Origin: Varanus komodoensis | Lineage: Eukaryota > Chordata > Lepidosauria > Squamata > Varanidae | Length of the DNA stretch: 64,000 nt | Assembly: GCF_004798865.1 (NCBI RefSeq) | Contig: NW_025335505.1 | Location: forward strand, 20,852,688-20,916,687 | Direction of reading: 5' to 3' | Shown: piece after piece, positions 34,358 to 49,800 of the stretch | Layout: every line of letters starts with the position of its first letter | How positions within the stretch are numbered: position 1 is the first letter of the stretch | Notes under the pieces: model-generated | The model's database searches: none | What the model was told of the DNA's origin: nothing | What the model saw: the letters and a program-made list of their open reading frames with translations, nothing else | Program-made: the position numbers and the translations under genes

Positions 34358-37290
34358 CTGTATTTACTACCCTTTAATACTAACACTGATTATTCTTTTG
34401 CACACTGCCTTGTCCGATCAGCAATTGCAAGAATCTGGGATTCGGTTCTGCAATTGTTTACACCTTGTTCCCACTGGGCAAACAGATGTAAGCATCCCAG
34501 TCAAGCGTGTGTTGCAGGCAAAAGGGATATTCACACATTACTACTTCTAAAATGTAGATGGGGATGCTTCTATGAATGCACTTCCATTTACAGCAATGAC
34601 ACCTGGATGCTCATTCCGATATTGAGTATGTTTGCACTTGCCTTTCTTGTTCAAGTAATATGCATGAGGAAGCTCACTCCTGTGCATGACTGTCCTTAGC
34701 TGCACAGACTGCAAAATCCAAAAGTGGTATGAGTGACACAGGTATGTAATAAAATGTGTCTGCCTGTCCCTTAGATTCAACAGCATGCATAAAATTGCAA
34801 CAAAATGTATCTTTAGAACTTCTTTGAATAAACTGTATCTGAAAATGGTTCTCTGCACCAGATATATAACCTTGAATCTCTCCTGCTTACCCTTCCCTTT
34901 TCTTGTGCCCCTTTTTCTTCTCTTATTGCACTCCTGGGAAATGTTTAAAGATTGCAAGCCTCTTGGCATACTTTCTTCTTTTAAACTCAATTTTCTCTAC
35001 CACACCTAATGTTGAATCCTTTGATATTAAATTAGTAAAATGATTTTTAGCTGTGACCTACAAGCCCATAATGAAGGCAATGATTTACCAGATGTCAGGG
35101 TGTGACCTAAATCTCTCTTGTAAGCACACTCTCTCTCTCTCTCTGAGCAATTCATTTTTCTGCATCTGTGTCACTGTAAGATTTTTATCTGCTTAAAAAT
35201 ACATAAATGATGTAGAAGCTGTATTCTTCCCTCTTGAAATGCTCGAGCATTTATGCAGCTTGTGCAAACAAGGTAACCTTCCCCTTCCACCAGCTGCCAT
35301 TTCATAGTTCTTACTTTTCTCTTTTATAACATTCAGTTCTACAAGCAACCTCTTCCAAAGGTCTCTTTCGCGTTTTCTTATATGGCAAAAATATAATGCC
35401 TATCCCCACTGTCACCTACTACCCATCCCTTGCAATTGCACAAAGTCAGGACATAGTTCAGAAGATAATTCAAACAGGGCTGTATTGGCCATATTGCAAA
35501 CATAGTGCTTACAAGAGAGATCTGCTGTTTTGGTTACATTTTGGAGTAGGCCTTAAACTAGTGTCTGAGTAAACAGTTTTATCCACTGGAAAAGTCACAT
35601 ATATATTTTATGGACTAGCAAGAAAATACAGTTGCCAAGTGTGCTTTTTGGCAGGAAAGGAGTATCCTGAGTTATTCTTCCCAGAACAGTATTCTACCCA
35701 GATATAAAAAGGAAGTACAATTTCAAAATCTTACTCTTCTCACTGGGGGAGTGGGAGAGGTGGAAACACTAACATTCTAAACACTGTCTGCCCATCTTTA
35801 TCTGAATTAGAAATACAGACTGAAAAATACAGACTGGGGTGGGATGGGGGCCAAAAGATTTGAGAGACTTGCCATTCCACCTCTAACTAGCTTCTTATTC
35901 GCCCTTCCATTCCCTGGAAGCACCTCTGCCTTGTCCTACTCCCTTTTAAATGAGCATCACCGGGACAACTTTGGCTTCTCAGATGTCACTGACATCTGCC
36001 TCCCAACTCATACCTGTGTGAAAGGTTGCAGGAAGCTGTCCCTGAGACTGTCTATCATACTAAGCCCTACATCCTCAAGCATGATAATTTCTTATTCTTT
36101 GTGGCTCTTCATGTTATCTTTTATTTGAGCTTTTTTTGGGGGGTGGGAGTGTTATTTGCCCTGAATTCCCTCCCAATATTTCCTCATGTTCTAATTGCTC
36201 TAATTTCCCTAGAATTCCCCATCCAAAACTGATCCATCTCAGGTCCTTAATCATAGAATTCTGCTCTTATTGCAACAAGCTCCCTGGGTATTTTTCCTTC
36301 TCCAATAAATTCCTGAGAAGCCTAGTTTGTATCTTCAATATTTTATGATTCAAACCTTCCTTAGACTACTTCAAAGTTCTTCTACAGTAATTGAGACTCT
36401 TATATTGACCAAACTAGTTAGTTTGGGAGTGGTCACATGGAGATTAATTTAGACTTCTGTCAACATGGCAAATTTTTAATTGAAGTACAGTTTGTTCAAA
36501 CAATTCCATGAACCAGTTCTTTAGTTACATGTAGAGTGTGGAACATCTCCCTGCTAATAGGCCTCATGAGCATCAAGTGCTGAGTGGTAAGATATACTTT
36601 TCCTTTGCATTCCTATAGAACTTCTATAGCTTAAACATATCCATCACTTTCAATGATCAATGGGCTAGCTGTGCTATCAGCAGAAGTATGTCTGGATTGT
36701 GTGCAACAGCAGGTCACAAATGAAACTTTATTATGCTGATTAAGGGCTAGTTTAGGCAGACTCAGAAGTTAGTTTTTCCTAGACTGCACAACCAGGAGTT
36801 CAGCTACAGCCTCCCTTGATTTTTGAACAATCGGACTGGTTGTTGCAGCAACTGGGCCAGCCCACCCACAATTCTGCAAGAAGGTAGGCCTGTGAGGAAG
36901 CTGCTCTCTGAGCACAAGGAGCCCCAGTGACAAAGCGTTGGCGATGCAAGTTCAGCAACAGGGCAAGAAAGCCAGGGTGCGGGGGTCTGCTCCGTTCTCT
37001 AGTCAGAAGGGTACAAGGAACCACTGAAAAGTAAATCCACCACTCTCTCCCAGTAGGATAAATAGAGAAACTTAATAAAAATCTGAAATTTTCTAGGTGT
37101 TTCAGGTGAACAAGCTCACATACTTATTAAACCAGTTATGAAGGTAGAATAACAGCAGGGGTATAGGCTATCATTTTGAGTAAGGGGGAAATGATCCTTT
37201 AGAAGAGTCCCATTCTTGGATATGTCTTGGGAGAGGGAGAGAAGAGTCTCAGTGTGTGGATGAGCTGGTGGTACAGAGAGGAAAATTTCA
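34358..37290. other. SLC66A2 intron 2, no gene seen
   Basis: AT-rich intronic sequence. Short CT repeats lie at 35131-35144 and a G-rich run at 36137-36148. Open frames are short and without recognisable motifs. Confidence 0.5.
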
Positions 37291-39775
37291 CATTTGTTAG
37301 GCACTGGGGAACATTTTGGGACAAGCGAGGCCTATACAGAAGGAATAGGCTGCACCTGAACCAGAATGGAACCACTGTTGGTGTGTAACATTAAAAGGTG
37401 GCAAAGCAGCTTTTAAACTGAATCGTGGGACAAAGTTGACAGAGGTTGAGCAGCGACCATCCTTACTGGATGAGGGGGAGGAGTTTCAGATTGCCCTGAA
37501 TTGCAGCAGGGGAGAAAACTGGCAACAAGGATATGGCAACCCACGATATGCAGTTAGAGCGGACGAAGTACTAGAACAACAAATGTACACATGGAAGGGG
37601 ACACTGTGCTCAGGTGTTTCTGTGCAAATGCTAGAAGCCTTAGGGCCAAAATAGGAAAGTTGGGGTACATGACAATAAGTGCAAAGCTAGACATAGCAGG
37701 CTTTACAGAAACCTGGCGGAGCAGAGATAACCAATGGGATATGGTCATCTCTGGATATAACCTGTATATGAAAGACAGGGTAGGATGAGCTGGAGGAGGC
37801 ATTGCCTTCTATGTTAAAGAGGGCATACAGTCCAGCAGACTTGAAGACTCTTCCACAGAAGCACTGGATAAAATGTCCTGGCTCCAAAACTAACCTATTC
37901 ATAAGAGTAAGCTCTTGTCTTCCAGACCAGAATGCCCAAAGTGATCTTGAGATGGAAAATCAAATCAGTGAGACCTCCAACAAAGGCAATACTGTAATAA
38001 CGGGTGACTTCAACTACCTGCACATCAACTGGATAAATGTATTACCAGTTCTGACACGCAGATTAAATTTTTCAATGTCCTAAATGACTGTGACCTTGAA
38101 CAGGAAATTGTGGATCCAAAGAAAGGGAAGGAAACCTAGATGGACTTGTCCAGGACACAGTACAGGATGTAAATTTTGTTGATCCATTAGGTAACAGTCA
38201 CTACACTGGTATCAGATTTAATATATAGTTAGGTGGAAGACTGCCAAAGAGGTTGAACACAGTTGCCTTTGATGTCAAAAGAGGAAACTTACCAAAAATG
38301 AGGGAACTGGTAAAGCAGAAGCTGAAGAGGGGAAGAGATACATTTGCTTCAAGTTACTGGAAGATTACTCAAAAACAATATGGAAAAAGTGCAGGTAATA
38401 TGCATGCCGCAAGAAAGAAAAGGTGGCACCAAGTCCAGGAAACCACCAGCATAGTTAATGAGTGTCAAGGAAGCCATTAGAGAGAAAAAAGCTTCCTTCA
38501 GGGAATGGAACTCTTACCTAAATGAAAAGAATGGAAGAGACCACAAGTTTGCATAGAGGAGATTCTAGCAGACAATCAGAGAAGCAAGGAAACAATTTGA
38601 GGAGCATATCAAGGCAAACAATAAAGAATTCTTTGAATACATCAAAAGACAGAAAGCAGCTAAGGAAGCAGTTCAGCCATTGGATCATGATAAAATAAAA
38701 GGAGCAGTATGGCGGGATGAGGAGATTGCAGAGAAGCTGAATCAATTATTTATATTTTTCCTCATAGCAGAGGATCCAGAGCATATTCCTGTCCCTGAGT
38801 TTATCTATTCTGGAAGGGAATCTAAGGAATTAAGGCAAAGAATCGTGATAAAAGGTGATGTTCTCAACCTTACAAACTGAAAGTCAATGAGCCACCCATT
38901 CTGGACGGTATCCATCCTAGTTATTACGGAACTCAAACATGAAATTGCTGATGTTCTTACCAAGATATTTAATATCTCCTTAAAAATAGCCCCCGTCCCA
39001 GAGGATTGGAGAATATCCAATGCAACACCAATCTTTAAAAAAGAATCCAGGGGGGATCTGGAAAATTATAGGCCAGTTAGCTTAACACCTGTTCTGGATA
39101 AACTTCTTGAAAGCATTATTAGAGATAGAATCAATAAGTACATAAAGGGACAGGCCCTGCTGGGGGCGGTGGGTGGGGGAAGAATCAGAATGGCTTCCGC
39201 AAGGGAAAGTCTTGTCTCATTAACTCATTGGAGTTCTTTGAGAGTGTCAGTAAGCATTTAGACAGGGGCGATCCAGTAGATATTGTTTATATTGTAGATA
39301 TTGGACTTCCAAAAGGCTTTTGACAAAGACATTCACCAAAGACTCCTGAGCAAATTAAGCAGTCATAGAATAATTGGGGTGGGAGGGGTGTCCTCTTATG
39401 GATCACTAACTGCTTAAAGAACAGAAGACAGACATTAGGAATAAATGGCAATTTCTCCCAATGGGAAGATGTCACCAGTGGATTCCCACAGGGTTCTGGA
39501 TTGGGACCAGTGCTTTTTAACTTGAAAATGATCTGGAATTATGAGTAGGTACTGAGAAGGCAGTGAAGTTTGCTTATGGCACTAAGCTATTTAGGAGCGG
39601 TTAAAATCAAAAGGGACTCCCCTTTGATTTGTGAGGAGCTCCAAAGGGAACTCTCCAAGCTGGGAGACTGGGCATCAAAATACCAAATGCAGTTCAATGT
39701 AAGCAAGTGTAAAATAATCCACGTTGGGACAAAAATTCCCAATTTGTCTAAATGGACCACACACTGAATGTATGG
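37290..39775 (+). mobile_element. CR1 LINE, endonuclease to reverse transcriptase
   Basis: This long but old CR1 copy includes the opening block ATTTTGGGACAAGCGAGGCC. Endonuclease motifs follow (LDIAGFTETWRS, then VISGYNLYMKDR, TVITGDFNYLHINWI). The linker (REARKQFEEHIKANNKEFF-like, EYIKRQKAAKEAV) leads into RT (VPEDWRISNATPIFKKES, then LENYRPVSLTPVLDKLLESI, DFQKAFDK, and CKIIHVGTKIPN). Many frame changes separate the pieces. Recognisable sequence stops at about 39775, so the last part of ORF2 and the CR1 3' terminus are missing. It lies antisense to SLC66A2 in intron 2. Confidence 0.9.
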
Positions 39776-40720
39776 AGAGTATTTCTAATGATTAAAAAGC
39801 AAAAGGTATTCAACACCCTTCTAACAAATGAATATTTCTAATGAAAATCCAACTGCAATGACACATATTAATTATGGAACCAATGAGTTGATATTTTAGA
39901 CCTATAAAACACACACCCACAAGGTAAATAGCATCCATGCAATCTCTTCTTCAGGCAATGCTGAAAGAATATTTTGGAGAGTAGCCAGTCTTTTCTGAAG
40001 GTCAGAAGTAGGATTTAAAGAGCAATCTAACACAATCAACAGAAAGCCAAATTATTAGTAGCACTTGGCTTATGTCCAAGTTCCTCATTCTGCATTACAA
40101 ACAGAAGTGCTACACCAATGTTTCATAAACTATCAGCCATAACACAATTGCAGCTGTGGGAAAAGGCTCTTGCACTAAGATTTCTAGATGGAGAAATAAA
40201 TGGTTTTCTTATTTACAGTAATAGAAATGGATGTTGATGAGAAAACAAGGTGAGAGCACTCACTAAGCTTTACTTTATTAACAGTTCCATTTGGGACTGA
40301 ACAGAATTGAATTGGATCTTTTTGTGGAGAATGAGAAAGGCTGGTGGTGATGAAAGCATGGCAGACTGGAGGCCTGTCGGACGTATGGTGCTGTTCACAC
40401 ATTGTTGTCTCCCTCTATCTGGCTGCACAGAAAAAGTGTGAATCGTGCGCCTTATCTATTAGCTATTATCAAGGTGAAATGGGAAGCACCAGTGTGGTTC
40501 TATTCCATGTGCAGTTTTTAGAGTTCCCTAGAGCTTGTCATACCACGGCTTTCCCTTGACAAGGGAATGGGGAACTGTGGAGGCACTGAAATACAGGATG
40601 CTGCCCTATCTTAGATCAGAAGAGTAGAAGACAGCACAAGAGTGGTTGGTATCAGGGAACAAAGAGGGGTCAAATCCCAAAATGTGTTTCTAGTACAAGG
40701 TTATTTAATACTTGTGCCAC
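39776..40720. other. Between CR1 and L2, unassigned
   Basis: No gene or family recognised. The expected CR1 3' end is not here, which suggests a deletion or an unrecognised insertion. Confidence 0.4.
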
Positions 40721-40724
40721 CCTG

Positions 40725-42520
40725 AAATATCTAGAATTTTGTCATGAGCTGGACTCCACAGTTGATAAAGTTCTATCATGGGAGGTGTCCAGAGCCCCGT
40801 CTAATCCAGCATTGTTGGATGAATTTCAGTTGATGCCGCCTGATGATCTGGACAAGGTGCTTGGACTGGTACATCCTACCACCTGCTTACTTGATCCTTG
40901 CCCTTCGTGGCTACTTACTAAAGCCAAACATGGGATTTGCACCTGGATTCAGGAGGTCATCAATGCCTCACTGAGGGAGGGCCGGGTCCCCACTCCTTTA
41001 AAGAAGGTGGTGATCAGGCCTGTCCTAAAGAAGGCATCCCTGGACCCAGAGGTGGCCACCGGTGGCTAACATCCCGTTTCTGGGCAAGGTGTTAGAGCGG
41101 GTGGTGGCAACTCCAGGCACTCTTGGATGAAACGGATTATCTGGACCCATTTCTGTCCAGCTTCAGACCTGGGTATGGTACTGAATCTGCCTTGGTCGCT
41201 CTGTACGATGACCTGTGCAGGAAGAGGGACAGGGGGAGTTGGTTCTCCTGGACTTCTCAGCAGCTTTCGATACCATCGACCATGGTATCCTTCTGGATAG
41301 GCTGGCCGGGTAAGGAGTAAGAGGCTCTGCTTGGCAGTGGTTCCATTCCTACCTGGCTGGCCAATTCCAGAAGGTGGTGCTGGGGGACTATGGCTCTGCA
41401 ACATGACAACTCTTGCCATGGAGTGCCGCAGGGTTCCATTTTGTCCCCCTTGCTATTCAACTTCTACATGAAACCATTGGGAGGTCATCAGGATGTTTGG
41501 ACTGTGAAGTCATCAGTAGGCTGATGACACCCAGCTCTACCTCTCTTTTTCAACTAATCCAGGTGAGGCAGTGGCTGTCCTAAACTGGTGCCTTGCCAAG
41601 GATGAGGGCCAATAAACTGAAGCTCAGCCCTGGTAAGACAGAGGTCCTTTTGGTGGGCGGTTCAGGTTTCCAGGTAAATGGCTTTGGCCCTGTCCTGGAC
41701 GGGGTTGCACTCCCTCTAAAGGACAGGGTCCACAGCTTAGCAGTGCTCCTCAACCCAGAACTGTCCCTGGAAGCCCAGGTGATGGCAGTAGTGCAGAGTG
41801 CTTTCCTTCAGCTTCGGCTGATCCAACAGCTGCGTCCTTACCCAGACAAGGACTGCCTAGTAACGGTGACACATGCACTGGTAACCTCCTGGTTGGACTA
41901 TTGTAACACGCTCTGTGTGGGGCTACCCTTGAAGACGGTCTGGATACTTCAGATGGTGCAAAATAGAGTGGCCAGGATGCTATCGGGGACCAGTCGTTAC
42001 TCTCATATAACTCCAGTGATCTATCAGCTCCACTGACTTCCCATCGAAGCCCGGGCCCAATTTAAGGTGCTAGTTATGACCAACAACTCCTGAATGACTT
42101 GGGACCAGGATACCTAAAGGAATGCCTCTTTCCCTATATGCCCTCCTGCCCCCTTAAGATCTGCAGCAGAGGCCCTGCTCTGGAAACCCTCCTTGAAGGA
42201 GATCAGGAGACAGAGTGCTCGAAGGAGAACTTTCTCTGTGGTGATGCCCCGCTATGGAATGTGCTCCCTAGAGAGGTCTGCCTGGCACCATCATTATGTG
42301 CTTTTCAGCGCCAGGTCAAGACCTTTTTAATCACCCAATATTTTAATGTTTGATAGATTTTAATTATTTTTATTTCAGTCATGGGTTATTTAGTTTTATT
42401 ATGGTCTGGGGTATTTATGATATTTATATTGTTGTTTATTGTTTCTGTTGTGAGCCGTCCAGAGACACACAGTGAATGGATGGGCTAGAAATATCCCAAA
42501 TAAATAAATAAAATAAATAA
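40725..42520 (+). mobile_element. L2-type LINE, RT to 3' end
   Basis: The 5'-truncated copy starts before the RT domain (LMPPDDLDKVLGLVHPTTC, LLDPCPSWLL). It continues through VIRPVLKKASLDP, DPFLSSFRPGYGTESALVAL and LLDFSAAFDTIDHGILLDRL. The ADDTQLYL catalytic block is at about 41517-41540, where a TAG replaces the usual Tyr codon. Further on come MRANKLKLSPGKTEVLLVGG and the C-terminus to about 42350. The 3' UTR ends in an AAATAAATAAATAAA tail. Several frame changes are present. It is immediately followed by a BovB copy. Confidence 0.87.
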
Positions 42521-42944
42521 CATGCTTAGCTCTGGAGCGACACAGCTAAAAAGCATTGTTGGGAATTCATATCATCAGTGAAAAATTTATTAGAGGTCAA
42601 GAGAGTTAAGAACAATGTGTTCCCAAAGCACTTTTTAACACTTCTGTAATTATAATGCCTTCCTCCTAAAACAGAAGTTATACTTTGAATATTTAGCAAA
42701 GATAGATTGATAACAAGACTATACAATAGTAACAATTATTAGTTTGATGTGCCCTTCCCGTTAGGAACATGTCTGTTTTGTGGGGTGTACATTTTTATAA
42801 CAATGTACAAGATTTAGATCTTGATGCAGTTTCCAAATAAAAGGGCAAATGCTCATATAAGTGTAGAAATTCATATTCCCTTCAGAAAACCCAGGCAGCA
42901 AATAGTTATGGGGTTATGATTTTAAATGCCAATATAGTTCTAAT

Positions 42945-44735
42945 TGAATGCAAAATTCCAAAGAATAGCTAGAAGAGATAAGAATGCCTTCTTAAATGAA
43001 CAGTGCAAAAAATAGAAGAAAACAATAGAATAGGGAGGACCAGATATCTCTTCAAGAAAATTGGATACGAAGGGAAAGTTTCATGCAAAGAGGGCATGAT
43101 AAAGGACCAAAATGGCAGGGACCTAACAGAGGCAGAAGAGATTAAGAAGAGGTGGCAAGATTACACAGAAGAACTGTACAAGAAAGAGCTTAACGTCCCT
43201 GATAACCATGATGAGGTAGGCACTGACCTCTAGCCAGACATCCTGGAATGTGAACTCAGATGAGCCCTAGGAAGTCTGAGCAACAACAAAGCTAGTGGAG
43301 GTGACAGTATTCCGGTTGAGCTATTCAAAATCCTAAAAGACAATGCAGTAAAAGTGCTACACTCAATATGCCAGCAAATTTGGAAAACTCAGCAGTGGTC
43401 ACAGGATGGGAAAAGGTCAGTTTACATTCCCATCCCAAAGAAGGGCAATGCCAAAGTATGTTCAAACTACTGCACCATTGAACTCATTTCACATGCTAGC
43501 AAAGTGATGCTCAAAATCCTACAAGCTAGGCTCCAGCAGTATGTGGACCGAGAACTACCAGAAGTACAGACAGGATTTCGAAGAGGGAGAGGAACTAGAG
43601 ATCAAATTGCCAACATACGCTGGATCATGGAGAAAGCTAGGGAGTTCCAGAAAAACATCTACTTCTGCTTCATTAACTACGCTAAAGTCTTTGATTGTGT
43701 GGATCACAACAAATTGTGGCAAGTTCTTAAAGAGATGGGAGCACCAGACCATCTTATTTGTCTCTTGAGAAACCTATATGCGGGTCAAGAAGCAACAGCG
43801 AGAACTGGATACGTAACCACTGATTGGTTCAACATTGAGAAAGGAGTTTGGCAAGACTGTATCCTGTCGCGCTGCCTATTTAACTTATATGCTGAGCACA
43901 TCATGAGAAAGACGGGGCTAGATGAATCATCAGTTGGAATTAAGATTGCTGGGAGAAATATCAACAACCTCAGATATGCAGATGATACCACTCTCATGGC
44001 AGAAAGTTAAGAGGAACTAAAGAGCCTCTTGAAGCGGGTGAAGCAGGAGAGCACAAAAGTTGGCTTGAAACTCAACATTAAGTAAACTAAGATCATGGCA
44101 TCTGGTCCTCTCACTTCCTGGCAAATAGATGGGGAAGAAATGGAGGTAGTGACAGATTTTATTTTCCTAGGCTCCAAGATCACCAAAAGACGCTTGCTCC
44201 TGGGGAGGAGAGCTACGGCAAATCTAGACAGCACACTAAAAAGCAGAGACATCACCCTGCCAACAAAAGTGCATATAGTCAAGGCTATGGTTTTCCCAGT
44301 TGCAATGTATGGCTGTGAAAGCTGGACCATAAGGAAGGCTGAACGCCGAAGGATTGAGGCCTTTGATTTGTGGTGCTGGAGGAGACTCCTGCGAGTCCCT
44401 TGGACCACAAGGCAATCAAACTGGTCAGTCCTTGAGGAGATCAACCCTGACTGCTCTTTAGAAGGCCAGATCCTGAAGATGAAACTCAAATACTTTGTTC
44501 ACCTAATGAGAAGGAAGGACTCCCTGGAGAAGAGCCTAATGCTGGGAACAATAGATGGCAAAAGAAGAAGGGGACGGCAGAGAATGAGGTGGCTGGATGG
44601 AGTCACTGAAGCAGTTGGCGTGAGCTTGAGTTGACTCCGGGGTATGGTGGAGGACAGGAAGGCCTGGAGGAATGTTGTCCATGGGATCATGATGGGTCGG
44701 ACACGACTTCACAACTAACCACAACAACAACAAAT
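42945..44735 (+). mobile_element. RTE-BovB LINE, RT and C-terminus in one frame
   Basis: A 5'-truncated BovB. One reading frame runs from about 43003 to 44660 with only a few stops: TAG at 43231, TGA at 43261, TAA at 44008, TAA near 44083 and TGA at 44632. Motifs in order are LTEAEEIKKRWQDYTEEL, IPIPKKGNAKVCSNY, SHASKVMLKILQARLQQYVD, FRRGRGTRDQIANIRWIMEK, KVFDCVDHNKLW, NNLRYADDTTLMAES with an intact YADD, AMVFPVAMYGCESWT, LWCWRRLLRVPW and RRRGRQRMRWLDGVTEA. The 3' end has GGTCGGACACGACTTCACAA and a CAACAACAACAA tail, as in ruminant BovB. Between LGSKIT and KRRLLLG about ten residues usual in BovB are missing in frame. Confidence 0.93.
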
Positions 44736-45004
44736 TGTTCTAAGAACAAGTATTACAACTAAGTCGTAAATGCTACACTAAATCAATTCAGTGAAAAAAT
44801 ACCACCTTTTTATTATAATGGAAATATGTTTATATCTATTAGGTATTCAGGACAGAATACCAGGGTGACATGTGCTACACTTCTAATGACCTGTGTTTTT
44901 CCTTTCAGGCATACTAGGTAGCCCCAAATGGTCCTACAATGATAATTAACTCAATAAAACAAGGTGTTTTATTATCTGCAATAAGTTGCTAAAAAAAACC
45001 TTTA

Positions 45005-45065
45005 GACCTCAGTCCTCTAAACACTGAATGGGGCTTACTTCTGACACGCATAATACTGAAATGTT
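45005..45065. repeat. Dispersed foldback repeat fragment
   Basis: ACTGAATGGGGCTTACTTCT flanked by CCTCAGTCCTCTAAACA. It is a partial copy of the family seen at 15446. Confidence 0.4.
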
Positions 45066-45129
45066 AGTTAGTGTCTCAGTAGTAACATTTTCCTCTCTGA
45101 ATCCCGATCACTAACACTGAGTTGACAAT

Positions 45130-46021
45130 AGGAAGATTATGTGACCCACTGTATACATCTTAGGGACAAGGTCCGCAGCTTAGGAGTATTCCTCGACCCG
45201 GAGCTTTCATTGGAAGCTCAGGTGACAGTGGTGGCGAGGAGTGCCTTCCTTCAGCTTCGGCTGATTAATCAGCTGCGCCCCTACCTGGAGTACGACTGCC
45301 TGGCGACGGTGACACATGCGCTGGTGACTTCCCGCCTAGACTTCTGTAACGCGCTTTACGTGGGGCTTCCCCTGAAGATGGTCCAAACACTTCAATTGGT
45401 GCAAAATAGAGCTGCCAGGTTGCTGACGGGGACGGGGCGTTATGCTCACATGACTCCAGTCCTCCGTCAACTTCACTGGCTTCCCATTGAAGCCCGGGCC
45501 CAATTCAAGGTGTTGGTTATGACCTATAAAGCCCTAAACGGCTTGGGTCCTGGCTACCTGAACGAGCGCTTATGTCCGTATATGCCCGACCACCCCTTGA
45601 GATCTGCGGGAGAGTCCCTTCTCCGGGAACCCTCCATGAAAGAAATTAGGAGAGTAAGTACTCGGAGGAGGGCTTTCTCTGCGGTGGCACCCAACCTATG
45701 GAATTCACTCCCCAAAGAGGTCCGCCTGGCACCGTCGTTACTGGTTTTTCGGCGCCAGGTAAAGACCTTTTTATTTAAACATCATTTTAATTGTTAAAAC
45801 ATATGATCTGGCCAGGGCAACTTCTTCTTCCTTCTCTTTTCTCCTCCTATATTCTTTATTTACTTATTTTATACTGTTAATTTTAATTTTATATTATTGT
45901 ATCTCAGTGTATTTTTTGTATTTTTGTATTTAGTGGTAATTTATTATGCTCTATTGTATTTCAATGTATCTTATTGTGTTGTAAGCCGCCCCGAGGCTTC
46001 GGCAAGGGGCGGCATAGAAAT

Positions 46022-46063
<42 letters not shown>

Positions 46064-46065
46064 TA
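45130..46065 (+). mobile_element. L2-type LINE 3' third, intact C-terminal frame
   Basis: An uninterrupted frame at 45141-45797 covers the ORF2 C-terminus: LRDKVRSLGVFLDPELSLEA, AFLQLRLINQLRPYLEYDC, THALVTSRLDFCNALYVGLP, LVQNRAARLLTGTGRYAHMT, LHWLPIEARAQFKVLVMTYK and RAFSAVAPNLWNSLPKEVRL. The 3' UTR of about 230 bp ends GTAAGCCGCCCCGAGGCTTC, GGCATAGAAATG and a (TAA)n tail (46021-46062). It is 5' truncated, young and antisense to SLC66A2. Confidence 0.9.
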
Positions 46066-46069
46066 AAAG

Positions 46070-49721
<3,652 letters not shown>

Positions 49722-49731
49722 CTAACAAAGC

Positions 49732-49738
<7 letters not shown>

Positions 49739-49791
<53 letters not shown>
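49739..49791. repeat. (GA)n microsatellite in polypyrimidine position
   Basis: About 26 GA units on the plus strand, read as (CT)n on the transcribed minus strand. They end about 15 nt before the SLC66A2 exon 2 acceptor at 49722, where a polypyrimidine tract belongs. Confidence 0.9.
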
Positions 49792-49792
<1 letters not shown>

Positions 49793-49800
49793 TCAAATTT

